In this document: positions 9,170 through 16,556 of the stretch, one piece after another
How the letters are laid out: each line of letters opens with the position of its first letter
Position numbering within the stretch: position 1 is the stretch's first letter
Assembly (NCBI RefSeq): GCF_019655855.1
Contig: NZ_BPFX01000025.1
Coordinates: 1 to 64,000 of the forward strand
Direction of reading: 5' to 3'
DNA length: 64,000 bases
Source of the DNA: Pseudomonas paralcaligenes
GTDB taxonomy: Bacteria; Pseudomonadota; Gammaproteobacteria; Pseudomonadales; Pseudomonadaceae
Made by a program: the position numbers and the translations under genes
The notes under the pieces: model-generated
The model's input: only the letters and a program-made list of their open reading frames with translations
Databases searched by the model: none
What the model was told of the DNA's origin: nothing

Positions 9170-9410
9170 GAGCATGAGCGCTCGGCCCTTCGCCAAGCCC
9201 TGCCAAGCGCTCCTCCAGGCCCACCAGGGCATGGTTGATGGAGACGCAGTTGGCCAGCATCTCCTCCATCTTCGGTTGCAGTTCGAGGGTGAGTTCGGAG
9301 ACGCCGCTGCGCAGGAACCAGCGCGACATCAGCTGCATCGAGTCCGCCAGGGCGACCTGGTTCTGGTGCAGCAGCCATACGACGGCGAGGAATGCTTGCT
9401 GATCTTTCAC
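9165..9410 (-). CDS. Small helical protein of unknown function
   Basis: 81 residues from a GTG start with GGAG 7 nt upstream. Longer in-frame starts up to 9518 exist but would run through the Fur box, so the GTG is preferred. The sequence is mainly amphipathic helix (AFLAVVWLLHQNQVALADSMQLMSRWFL and LEERLAGLGEG). I recognise no family. Its last few codons (SAHAP and the TAG stop) are supplied by the adjacent family-B repeat, so the original C-terminus may have been replaced. Confidence 0.5.
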   Translation of the reverse strand: MKDQQAFLAVVWLLHQNQVALADSMQLMSRWFLRSGVSELTLELQPKMEEMLANCVSINHALVGLEERLAGLGEGPSAHAP

Positions 9411-9503
9411 CTGTCGGCTCCGAGAAATTGGCCTTCGCCAAGATCGGACGTAGGCGGCGAACATGCCATACCCCGATGGTGATACCTCTCTCTCTTCATA
9501 AAA

Positions 9504-9522
9504 ATTGACGAGAATCATTATC
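9504..9522. promoter_or_regulatory. Fur box
   Basis: ATTGACGAGAATCATTATC matches the 19-bp Fur consensus (GATAATGATAATCATTATC) at 14 of 19 positions, including an unbroken AATCATTATC. It lies 58 nt upstream of the P19-like gene, as expected for iron-repressed transcription of the uptake operon. It could also repress the divergent small ORF. Confidence 0.82.
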
Positions 9523-9579
9523 GATAACCCTCAACCTTCCTACGCTGGCCCGGTCATCTCCGAACCGGAAACCCAGCGC

Positions 9580-10113
9580 ATGAAGACCTCTACCCTGCTG
9601 CCCCTGATCGCCCTCTTCGCCGCCGCCTCCGCCAGCGCGAAGGAATACCCCATCGGCGAGCCCCAACAGTGCGCCGGCATGGAGGTCGGCGCCGTGTACC
9701 TGCAGCCGATCGAGATGGACCCGCCCGGGATGATGCGCCCGGCGGCCGAGTCCGACGTGCACATGGAAGCGGATATCAGCGCCCTGGAAAGCAACCGCCA
9801 CGGCTTCCAGGAAGGCAGCTTCGTTCCCTATCTGTCCATCAGCTACACCCTGCAGCGGGTGGGCAGCGACAAGCTGATCCAGGGCGAATTCCACGCCATG
9901 GTCGCCAGCGACGGCCCGCACTACGGCGACAACGTGAGGCTGGACGGCCCCGGCAAGTACCAGCTCACCTACCGCGTCGCCGCACCCGGCGGCGGCCATC
10001 ACGCCTTCGGCCGCCACACCGACAAGGAAACCGGCGTGGCGCCCTGGTTCGAGCCCTGCGAGCTGGAATACAGCTTCACCTACGCCGGTATCGGCAAGAA
10101 AGGTGGCTACTGA
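9580..10113 (+). CDS. P19/Tpd-family periplasmic iron-uptake protein
   Basis: 177 residues with a signal peptide cleaved after ASASA (~residue 20). The family (Campylobacter P19, E. coli FetP) binds copper and iron in the periplasm and works with an FTR1-type permease. Visible family features are QQCAGMEVGAVYLQPIEMDPPG, a Met/His-rich DVHMEADI stretch, YLSISYTLQR, a DGPHYGDNV loop and GRHTDKETG near the C-terminus. It is the first gene of a Fur-linked operon with a cupredoxin, FTR1 and a membrane ferredoxin. Confidence 0.9.
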   Translation: MKTSTLLPLIALFAAASASAKEYPIGEPQQCAGMEVGAVYLQPIEMDPPGMMRPAAESDVHMEADISALESNRHGFQEGSFVPYLSISYTLQRVGSDKLIQGEFHAMVASDGPHYGDNVRLDGPGKYQLTYRVAAPGGGHHAFGRHTDKETGVAPWFEPCELEYSFTYAGIGKKGGY

Positions 10114-10120
10114 GCCACCT

Positions 10121-10189
10121 TGTAGGAGCGGCCTTGGCCGCGAACCGAGGCAGCACAGCAAGAGCTTCGCGGCCAAGGCCGCTCCTACA
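10121..10189. repeat. REP-like palindrome, family A
   Basis: TGTAGGAGCGGCCTTGGCCGCGAA facing TTCGCGGCCAAGGCCGCTCCTACA, with a 21-nt centre. It lies within the iron operon, between the P19-like gene and the cupredoxin gene, and may affect the relative level of the two parts. Confidence 0.9.
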
Positions 10190-10221
10190 ACTGCGGAACC
10201 AACCGACACGCGGAGACCCGC

Positions 10222-10542
10222 ATGAGAACTCTCTTCGCCCTCCTGGCGCTGCTGGCGTTGCCGGCCTGGGGCGCACCGCTGCCGAGCTACGAGCTGAGCA
10301 TCAGCGACGGGCACTTCACGCCCCCCAGCCTGACGGTGCCGGCCGGCCAGCGCTTCAAGATCGTCGTGCGCAACATCGGCCAGGGACCGGTCGAGTTCGA
10401 GAGCCTGCCCCTGCGGGTGGAGAAGGTGCTCGGCCCCGGCGTCACCTCGTTCGTCGTGATCCACCCGCTCAAGCCGGGGCGCTACACCTTCTTCGACGAA
10501 TTCCACCTCGACCTGCCGGGCGGCTACATCGAGGCGCAGTAG
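10222..10542 (+). CDS. Periplasmic cupredoxin-domain protein of an iron-uptake operon
   Basis: 106 residues with a signal peptide (cleavage near PAWGA, residue ~18) and one cupredoxin-like beta domain (YELSISDGHFTPPSLTVPAGQRFKIVVRN). It resembles the N-terminal cupredoxin domain of EfeO. The classical Cys/Met type-1 copper ligands are not evident; HPLKPGRYTFFDEFH is the likely metal-ligand loop. It may help oxidise or deliver iron to the FTR1 permease 8 nt downstream. Confidence 0.85.
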   Translation: MRTLFALLALLALPAWGAPLPSYELSISDGHFTPPSLTVPAGQRFKIVVRNIGQGPVEFESLPLRVEKVLGPGVTSFVVIHPLKPGRYTFFDEFHLDLPGGYIEAQ

Positions 10543-10550
10543 GAGCGGAC

Positions 10551-11405
10551 ATGGAACAGGCACTTCTGATCGTCTGGCGCGAAAGCATCGAGGCCCTGCT
10601 GGTCATCGGGCTGCTCCATGCCTGGCTGAGGCGCCAGCACGACGGGCACCGGCACGTCCACCTGCTGTGGCTGGGCGTGCTCGGCGGCGGCGCCCTGGCG
10701 GCGGTGCTGGCGGCCCTGATGATCCTGGCGGGAAACTGGATGAGCGGCCCGTCGGGCGAGTGGTTCCAGGCGACCATGAGCGCCCTGGCCAGCGTGCTGA
10801 TTCTGCAGATGGTGATGTGGATGCGGCACAACGGCCGGCAGCTGCGCGGCAGCCTGGAGAGCCGCGCCGAGCACGCCCTTACCCAGGGGCGGCGCAGCGG
10901 CCTGATGCTTCTCGCGGCCATCGCCGTGGCCCGCGAGGGCAGCGAGATCGCCATCTTCCTCTACGGCGCCGCCGGCGCGGCAAGCGCCTCGTCGATGCTG
11001 CTCGGCGCGGGACTCGGCGTGCTGCTCGGGGCCCTCAGTTTCGCCCTGCTCCAGGCCGGCAGCCACCTGCTAAACTGGCGGCGCTTCTTCGCCATCAGCG
11101 AACTGCTGATGATCTCCCTGGGCGGCGCCATGCTGATGAACGCCCTCGACCGCGCCACGGGGCAATGGATGGGCATGGACCTGCCCGAGCGGTTCTACGG
11201 CTGGCTGGGCGACCCGCTCTGGGACAGCTCGGCCTGGCTCGACGACGGCTCGCGCCTGGGCGGCATGATCGCCGGGCTGACCGGCTACCGGGCCATGCCC
11301 TCCCTCGTCGCGGTGCTGACCCTGACCGGCTTCTGGCTGCTCGCCTACCGCTGGCGGCGCGCGCCCCGCCAACCCGCCGAGGAGACACCCCGGAGCGCCG
11401 CATGA
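10551..11405 (+). CDS. FTR1-family high-affinity iron permease
   Basis: 284 residues, about seven membrane segments. The two R-E-x-x-E iron-translocation motifs of FTR1/EfeU are present: RESIE at residues 10-14 and REGSE at residues 128-132. GGAG precedes the ATG by about 5 nt. The gene ends in an ATGA overlap with the next gene. It is the permease of this Fur-linked uptake system. Confidence 0.93.
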   Translation: MEQALLIVWRESIEALLVIGLLHAWLRRQHDGHRHVHLLWLGVLGGGALAAVLAALMILAGNWMSGPSGEWFQATMSALASVLILQMVMWMRHNGRQLRGSLESRAEHALTQGRRSGLMLLAAIAVAREGSEIAIFLYGAAGAASASSMLLGAGLGVLLGALSFALLQAGSHLLNWRRFFAISELLMISLGGAMLMNALDRATGQWMGMDLPERFYGWLGDPLWDSSAWLDDGSRLGGMIAGLTGYRAMPSLVAVLTLTGFWLLAYRWRRAPRQPAEETPRSAA

Positions 11406-12766
11406 ACGTCGCGCTGAATCGCCGGCTCGCCGCCCTGGGCGACGGCATGCGCCGGCATGCCGGCCTGATCCGCCGACTGCAGTGGGCGGTGGTGCTGGTC
11501 TACGCCGCGCTGCTGGTGGCGCCGGCCGCCCTGCCGCTGCCGGATACCCACGCGCGCATCCTGGACAACCTCGCACTGCTGGCGCAGTTCGTCTTTTGGG
11601 GTATCTGGTGGCCCTTCGTGCTGCTCTCGGTGGTGCTGTTCGGCCGCCTGTGGTGCGGCCTGCTGTGTCCCGAGGGCGCGCTCAGCGAGTGGGCCAGCCA
11701 GCGCGGCCTGGGGCGCGGCGCGCCGCGCTGGATGCGCTGGGCCGGCTGGCCCACGGTCGGTTTCCTTCTGACCACCCTCTACGGCCAGCTGATCAGCGTC
11801 TACGACTATGCCCAGGCAGCCCTGCTGATCCTCGGCGGCTCCACTCTCGCAGCGATGCTGGTGGGTTTTCTCTATGGCCGCGGCAAGCGCGTGTGGTGCC
11901 GCTACCTGTGCCCGGTCAGTGGCGTGTTCGCCCTGCTGGCGAAGCTGGCGCCGGTGCATTTCCAAGTGGACGAGCAGCGCTGGCGGGCCAATCTTCCGCC
12001 GCACCGCCCGCCGCCCAACTGCGCGCCATTGCTGGATATCCGCCGCATGCAGGGCGCGTCCGCCTGCCATGCCTGCGGCCGTTGCAGCGGGCAGCGCGAC
12101 GCCGTGCGCCTGATCGCCCGCTCCGGCAGCGCGGAGATCGTCGACCTAGGCGGCGAGGCGGACGGCTGGGAGTCGCGCCTGCTGCTGTACGGGGTGATCG
12201 GCCTGGCCATGGGCGCCTTCCAGTGGACGGTCAGCCCCTGGTTCATCGCCCTGAAGCAGGCCATGGCCGAATGGCTGGTCGGGCACGATATCTTCTGGCC
12301 GCTGCAGGCCTCGGCCCCCTGGTGGCTGCTGACCCACTACCCGTCGAACAACGATGCGTTCACCTGGCTCGACGGCCTGGCGATCTGCCTCTACCTCGCC
12401 GCCAGCAGCCTCGCGCTGGGCGGATCGCTGCGGCTCCTGCTGGGTCTCGGCGGCCGCATGGCCGGACAGCCGGCGGCCTTCGCCCGCCACCTGGCGCTGT
12501 GCCTGGTGCCGCCCGGCGCCGCGGGGCTGTTCCTCGGGCTGTCTTCCACCACGGTGAAGCTGCTGCGCTACGAAGGCCTGGTTCTGTCCTGGGTGCCAAC
12601 CGCGCGAGGCGTCCTGCTGCTGGGCGCGGCCTGCTGGAGCCTGTGGCTGGGCTGGCGCGTCTGCCAGCGGCTGCAGGCGCGGCAACGGCTGGCGCCGATG
12701 ACCGGCCTGCTGCTGGCCAACGCCCTGCTCGGCTACTGCTGGTGGCTGCAGTTCTGGGGCTGGTGA
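11402..12766 (+). CDS. NapH/NosR-like membrane Fe-S protein of the iron-uptake operon
   Basis: 454 residues with multiple membrane helices. The NapH/NosR-type C-x3-CP motifs occur twice (WCGLLCPEGAL and WCRYLCPVSGVF). A further cluster-type CHACGRC lies near residue 225. Proteins of this kind accompany P19-FTR1 systems and are thought to feed electrons for periplasmic iron redox steps. The C-terminal half is hydrophobic and less conserved. It overlaps the FTR1 gene by 4 nt. Confidence 0.88.
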   Translation: MNVALNRRLAALGDGMRRHAGLIRRLQWAVVLVYAALLVAPAALPLPDTHARILDNLALLAQFVFWGIWWPFVLLSVVLFGRLWCGLLCPEGALSEWASQRGLGRGAPRWMRWAGWPTVGFLLTTLYGQLISVYDYAQAALLILGGSTLAAMLVGFLYGRGKRVWCRYLCPVSGVFALLAKLAPVHFQVDEQRWRANLPPHRPPPNCAPLLDIRRMQGASACHACGRCSGQRDAVRLIARSGSAEIVDLGGEADGWESRLLLYGVIGLAMGAFQWTVSPWFIALKQAMAEWLVGHDIFWPLQASAPWWLLTHYPSNNDAFTWLDGLAICLYLAASSLALGGSLRLLLGLGGRMAGQPAAFARHLALCLVPPGAAGLFLGLSSTTVKLLRYEGLVLSWVPTARGVLLLGAACWSLWLGWRVCQRLQARQRLAPMTGLLLANALLGYCWWLQFWGW

Positions 12767-12781
12767 AGCGATCCGCAGGGC

Positions 12782-12804
12782 CGTAGGGTGCGCCATGCGC
12801 ACCA
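12782..12804. repeat. Half copy of family-B repeat
   Basis: CGTAGGGTGCGCCATGCGCACC without a clear right arm. It lies between the iron operon and the convergent nrdG gene. Confidence 0.7.
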
Positions 12805-12849
12805 GCGGAATCAGCGGCCGCGCACGGCCCACCGGTACGAAACAGGCTT

Positions 12850-13581
12850 TCAGATATCGCGCAGCTCGAAGCGGGCGAACAACTGTCGCAGATAAGACCA
12901 CAGTTCAATGGCCTCGGCCGGGGTCGGAGCGTTGCCCAGGGTGGGGTCCAGCATGCGTCCGGGGCGCGCCAGTTGCACGGCGAAGCGCTGCACACCGACG
13001 GCGGCCAGGCGCTCGGCCAGGCGTTGCAGGCGCTGGCAGTCGAACAGGTGCCAGTGCACCGTGGTGCGACACTCGAAGTCCACGCCGCTGGCGATGAGCA
13101 GCTCCAGGCTTTCCCAGTTGACCCTCCCGCTGCCGGAGACGCCGGTGATCAGCGCCGCGTCCTCTTCCAGCGCCTTGATGTCGAAGCCGACCCAGTCGCA
13201 CAGCGGCAGCACGCGGCGCAGCGCGTTCGGTTTGATGCCGGCGCTGTGCAGGCCGATCTTGAAGCCCAGCTGGCGCACCCGGCGCATGGCGGCCGGCAAG
13301 GCAGGCTGCAGGGTGGCCTCGCCGCCGCTGAACACCACGGCCTGGAGCAGCCCTTGGCGCTTGCGCAGGAACGCGACGACCTCATGCCAGGCGACCGCGC
13401 CCTCCGCCTGCGCCCTGATCAGCTCCGGGTTGTGGCAGTAGCGGCAGCGCCAGGCGCAACCCTGGCAGAACAGCACGCAGGCGATGTGGTCGGGGTAGTC
13501 GATGGTGGTCAGCGGCAACAGCCCACCGACCTTCAGCGAGAATTCGCGCAGGTGCTCCGACCGGCTGCAGGAGGCATTCAT
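12850..13581 (-). CDS. nrdG: Anaerobic ribonucleotide reductase activating enzyme (radical SAM)
   Basis: 243 residues. It generates the glycyl radical on class III ribonucleotide reductase. The radical-SAM cluster motif C-x3-C-x2-C is CAWRCRYC, preceded by LTTIDYPDHIACVLFCQG. The SAM-binding glycine motif is FSGGEATLQ. It belongs to the longer NrdG2-type group (about 230-240 residues), not the short E. coli type. GGAG is 7 nt before the ATG at 13581. It lies 257 nt downstream of the glycyl-radical ORF, past a hairpin and a REP element, so its level may be set separately from nrdD. Confidence 0.9.
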   Translation of the reverse strand: MNASCSRSEHLREFSLKVGGLLPLTTIDYPDHIACVLFCQGCAWRCRYCHNPELIRAQAEGAVAWHEVVAFLRKRQGLLQAVVFSGGEATLQPALPAAMRRVRQLGFKIGLHSAGIKPNALRRVLPLCDWVGFDIKALEEDAALITGVSGSGRVNWESLELLIASGVDFECRTTVHWHLFDCQRLQRLAERLAAVGVQRFAVQLARPGRMLDPTLGNAPTPAEAIELWSYLRQLFARFELRDI

Positions 13582-13678
13582 CAGGGACTCCGGAGGAAAC
13601 CGCCCGAAAGATCCGGGCGGGGTGGGTAATGCCGTTCACCTGGGCCATGTCCCGATTGGGTGTTGCTGGCGAGTGCCC

Positions 13679-13746
13679 GTGGGAGCAGCTGGGCGTCCGC
13701 GAATGGAACTGGCAGCGAAGATTCGCGGACAAGTCCGCTCCCACAG
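13679..13746. repeat. REP-like palindrome, family A
   Basis: CGTGGGAGCAGCTGGGCGTCCGCGAA facing TTCGCGGACAAGTCCGCTCCCACAG, between the glycyl-radical ORF and nrdG. Confidence 0.85.
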
Positions 13747-13780
13747 GGATCGTTCATGACCTTCACCCGCTGGAGAGAAA

Positions 13781-13804
13781 GGACTGAGCGCATCCGCTCA
13801 GTCC
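13781..13804 (-). terminator. Perfect 10-bp hairpin downstream of the nrdD unit
   Basis: GGACTGAGCG and CGCTCAGTCC with a CATC loop. On the minus strand it is followed by TTTCTCTCC, a weak T-rich tract, so it may be a leaky terminator or an mRNA-stabilising hairpin between the glycyl-radical ORF (ends 13839) and nrdG. Confidence 0.6.
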
Positions 13805-13838
13805 TCAGGTGAGCAGCATTACGGGTAGGGATGGCGCG

Positions 13839-13988
13839 CTATCGCGGCTCGCTGAAATGCCGGCGCTCGCGGTGTTCGGACTGCTTGCCCGGGTTGAAGG
13901 CAGATACCGGGCGGTGATAGCCCATCACCCGGGTCCAGACTTCGCAGCGCTGGCGTTGGGCTTCGGGCAGTTGCATGGCTTGTTTCAT
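13839..13988 (-). CDS. Separately encoded glycyl-radical segment of NrdD
   Basis: 49 residues, with AGGAG 9 nt before the ATG. The core CEVWTRVMGYHRPVSAF followed by NPGKQSEHRERRHF is the C-terminal glycyl-radical loop of class III ribonucleotide reductase (E. coli NrdD has RVCGYLG...FNAGKQEEVKRR). The radical glycine would be Gly23. The 671-residue nrdD product upstream stops after its zinc motif and has no such loop, so the enzyme appears to be made as two polypeptides. The ORF starts 34 nt after the nrdD stop in a different frame, so readthrough cannot join them. It is too short to be called by most gene finders. Confidence 0.85.
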   Translation of the reverse strand: MKQAMQLPEAQRQRCEVWTRVMGYHRPVSAFNPGKQSEHRERRHFSEPR

Positions 13989-14022
13989 GGGATGTTGCTC
14001 CTTGCGGTGGGTGGACTCTGGT

Positions 14023-16038
14023 TCAACCGCAGGCGCCGCAGCACGACTGCTTGTGCAGCAGTGCCTCGTCGCATTTCGGGCAGAACTCGTGTTCGCCTGC
14101 CAGGTAGCCGTGCACCGGGCAGATGGAGAAGGTGGGCGTCACGGTCAGGTACGGCAGGCGGAACCGGCCTAGCGCCGTGCGTACCAGCTGCTTGCACGCC
14201 TGCGCCGACGAGATGCGCTCGGCCATGTACAGGTGCAGCACGGTGCCGCCGGTGTACTTGCACTGCAGCGCGTCCTGCAGCTCCAGCGCCTCGAACGGGT
14301 CTTCGGTGAAGCCCACCGGCAGCTGCGAGGAGTTGGTGTAGTAAGGCGCCTCGGGGGTGCCGGCCTGGACGATATCGGGATAGCGCTTCTGGTCTTCCTT
14401 GGCGAAGCGGTAGGTGGTGCCCTCGGCCGGCGTCGCCTCCAGGTTGTAGAGGTGGCCGCTGTCCTCTTGGAAGCGCACCAGGCGTGCACGCACATGGTCC
14501 AGCAGCTGCAGCGCGATGCGCCGGCCGGCCTCGCTGTGCAGGCCTTCGGTGTCGCCCGAAAAGTTGCGCAGCATCTCGTGCAGGCCGTTCACGCCGATGG
14601 TGGAGAAGTGGTTGCGCAGGGTGCCCAGGTAGCGCCGGGTGTAAGGATAGAGGCCGGCGTCCATGTGGTGCTGGATCACCTTGCGCTTGACCTCCAGGCT
14701 CTCGTAGGCCATCTGCAGCAGCTCGTCCAGGCGCCGCAGCAGGCCCGGCAGGTCCTGCCGATGGAGGTGGCCGAGGCGCGCGCAGTTGATGGTCACCACG
14801 CCCAGCGAGCCGGTCTGCTCGGCCGAGCCGAACAGGCCGTTGCCGCGCTTGAGCAGCTCGCGCACGTCCAGCTGCAGGCGGCAGCACATGGAGCGCACCT
14901 GGTTGGGCTGCATGTCCGAGTTGAGGAAGTTCTGGAAGTACGGCAGGCCGTAGCGCGCGGTCATGTCGAACAGGCGCGTGGCGTTGTCGCTGTCCCAGGG
15001 GAAGTCGTGGGTGATGTTGTAGGTCGGGATCGGGAAGGTGAACACCCGGCCCATGGCGTCGCCGGCCATCATCACCTCGATGTAGGCGCGGTTGATCAGG
15101 TCCATCTCCGCCTGCAGCTCGCCGTAGCAGAACGGCATCTCCACCCCGCCGATCACCGGCACCTGCTCACGCAGGTCCTCCGGGCAGACCCAGTCGAAGG
15201 TCAGGTTGGTGAAGGGCGTCTGGGTGCCCCAGCGCGACGGCACGTTGAGGTTGTAGATGAACTCCTGCAGCGCCTGGCGCACCTGCTCGTAGTCCAGCCG
15301 GTCGTTGCGCACGTAGGGCGCCAGGTAGGTGTCGAAGGAGCTGAACGCCTGGGCGCCGGCCCACTCGTTCTGCAGCGTGCCGAGGAAATTGACCATCTGC
15401 CCCAGGGCGCTCGACAGGTGTCTGGGCGGCCCCGCCTCGACCCGCCCCGGGATGCCGTTGAGCCCCTCGTGCAGCAGCGTGCGCAGGGACCAGCCGGCGC
15501 AGTAGCCGGCGAGCATGTCCAGGTCGTGGATGTGCAGGTCGGCCTCGCGGTGGGCGCGGCCGATCTCGGGGCTGTAGACCTCATCCAGCCAGTAGTTGGC
15601 GGTGACCTTGCCGGAGACGTTGAGGATCAGCCCGCCCAGGGAATAACCCTGGTTGGCGTTGGCCTGCACGCGCCAGTCCTCGCGGCGCAGGTATTCGTTC
15701 ATCGACGCGGCCACGTCGACCAGGGTCTTGTGCTCGCGGCGCAGGCGGCCGTGGCGCTCGCGATAGACGATGTAGGCCCTGGCGGTGTCGTAGTAGCCGG
15801 CCTCCATCAGCACCAGCTCGACCTTGTCCTGCACCTGCTCCACGCCCAGGCTGCGGAATTCCAGCAGCCGGGACAGCACCGCGTCGGCCAGCGCCTTCGC
15901 TTCGTACGGCCCGAACTGGCCGGTGGCCTGGCCCGCGGCGGCGATCGCGCGCTCGATCTTGCCGAGGTCGAACGACACCTCGCTGCCGTCGCGCTTGAGC
16001 AGCGTGCGGGGCCGGTAAGGCGGTTGCTGCGGATTCAT
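14023..16038 (-). CDS. nrdD: Anaerobic (class III) ribonucleoside-triphosphate reductase, catalytic part
   Basis: 671 residues. It makes dNTPs without oxygen. An ATP-cone at the N-terminus (TLLKRDGSEVSFDLGKIERAI, residues ~12-32, continuing to ~100) gives allosteric control. The barrel domain includes SMCCRLQLDVRELLKRG with the active-site cysteine. The C-terminal zinc site is CPVHGYLAGEHEFCPKC. The protein ends KQSCCGACG and lacks the RVxGY glycyl-radical loop, which is in the next ORF (13839-13988). AGGGGG stands ~7 nt before the ATG. Transcription is probably ANR-activated and NrdR-controlled. Confidence 0.94.
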   Translation of the reverse strand: MNPQQPPYRPRTLLKRDGSEVSFDLGKIERAIAAAGQATGQFGPYEAKALADAVLSRLLEFRSLGVEQVQDKVELVLMEAGYYDTARAYIVYRERHGRLRREHKTLVDVAASMNEYLRREDWRVQANANQGYSLGGLILNVSGKVTANYWLDEVYSPEIGRAHREADLHIHDLDMLAGYCAGWSLRTLLHEGLNGIPGRVEAGPPRHLSSALGQMVNFLGTLQNEWAGAQAFSSFDTYLAPYVRNDRLDYEQVRQALQEFIYNLNVPSRWGTQTPFTNLTFDWVCPEDLREQVPVIGGVEMPFCYGELQAEMDLINRAYIEVMMAGDAMGRVFTFPIPTYNITHDFPWDSDNATRLFDMTARYGLPYFQNFLNSDMQPNQVRSMCCRLQLDVRELLKRGNGLFGSAEQTGSLGVVTINCARLGHLHRQDLPGLLRRLDELLQMAYESLEVKRKVIQHHMDAGLYPYTRRYLGTLRNHFSTIGVNGLHEMLRNFSGDTEGLHSEAGRRIALQLLDHVRARLVRFQEDSGHLYNLEATPAEGTTYRFAKEDQKRYPDIVQAGTPEAPYYTNSSQLPVGFTEDPFEALELQDALQCKYTGGTVLHLYMAERISSAQACKQLVRTALGRFRLPYLTVTPTFSICPVHGYLAGEHEFCPKCDEALLHKQSCCGACG

Positions 16039-16052
16039 TCACTACCCCCTGA

Positions 16053-16100
16053 ACACATCATCTAGTTATGAATTTATCTTCAACACACAAGATGATGTGA
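16053..16100 (-). promoter_or_regulatory. Two NrdR-like boxes in the nrdD promoter
   Basis: ACACATCATCTAGTTA (16053-16068) and ACACAAGATGATGTGA (16085-16100) resemble the 16-bp NrdR box and begin exactly 32 bp apart, i.e. three helical turns, the usual spacing for cooperative NrdR binding. They lie over the predicted nrdD transcription start (about 16093) and 15-62 nt before the start codon. The left box is the weaker match. Confidence 0.65.
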
Positions 16101-16128
16101 ATCTACGCCAGGAGGCGGTGATCAGAAA

Positions 16129-16142
16129 TTGATCACGATCAA
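16129..16142. promoter_or_regulatory. ANR/FNR box for nrdD
   Basis: TTGATCACGATCAA is a perfect TTGAT-N4-ATCAA site. A minus-strand -10 element TAGATT (16105 to 16100) would place the start near 16093, centring the box about 41.5 bp upstream. This is the standard spacing for class II activation by ANR when oxygen is low. Confidence 0.85.
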
Positions 16143-16270
16143 GTCGGGAGCGATGGCATCCGTGACCCGTTTCACTTCGTCGCCCTCGCGTATGGAGACG
16201 ACCGGATGGCGGGAAAGGGTCGAAAAAGGCGCTGTGCTCATTACCTGTTGTTGGGCAGGGGGCTGTGATT

Positions 16271-16292
16271 CGTAGGGTGCGCTGCGCGCACC
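16271..16292. repeat. Half copy of family-B repeat
   Basis: CGTAGGGTGCGCTGCGCGCACC, in the roughly 500-nt stretch between the nrdD promoter and the CinA-like gene. That stretch holds no gene I can support. Confidence 0.65.
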
Positions 16293-16350
16293 GATAAACC
16301 GGCAACTCCGATCCGATGCCCGGCTGTTTATCCAGTGGCATGAAAGCTCC

Positions 16351-16500
16351 GGTTGCGCCCTCCTGGGAGAGTCACTTTCTCTTGTTTGGCTGTACAGACC
16401 GGACACATAGGTGACAGGTGTGAGGCAAGCGTTTTTGGTTGCTTTGTCCCGGCCGGGCAGGTTCGACTGACAAAAGTGACTCGCCCGGGAGGGCGAAACC
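16351..16500. mobile_element. 150-bp MITE-like inverted-repeat element
   Basis: Arms of 28 bp, GGTT(G/T)CGCCCTCC...GAGTCACTTT (16351-16378) and its complement (16473-16500), match at 25 of 28 positions around a 94-nt centre with no ORF. No transposase is nearby. Size and structure fit a non-autonomous element or a fragment of one. No flanking target duplication is obvious. Confidence 0.55.
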
Positions 16501-16556
16501 AGAAGCCTCGAACTCCCCCGAAAATCAGCTCGAAACTCAGAAAACCTCCAACCCCC

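Noticed and set aside
13989..14025. Stop-codon readthrough or selenocysteine joining nrdD to the glycyl-radical ORF
   Set aside because: The two ORFs are in different frames, and the small ORF has its own ribosome site and start; simple readthrough of the TGA gives an unrelated peptide.
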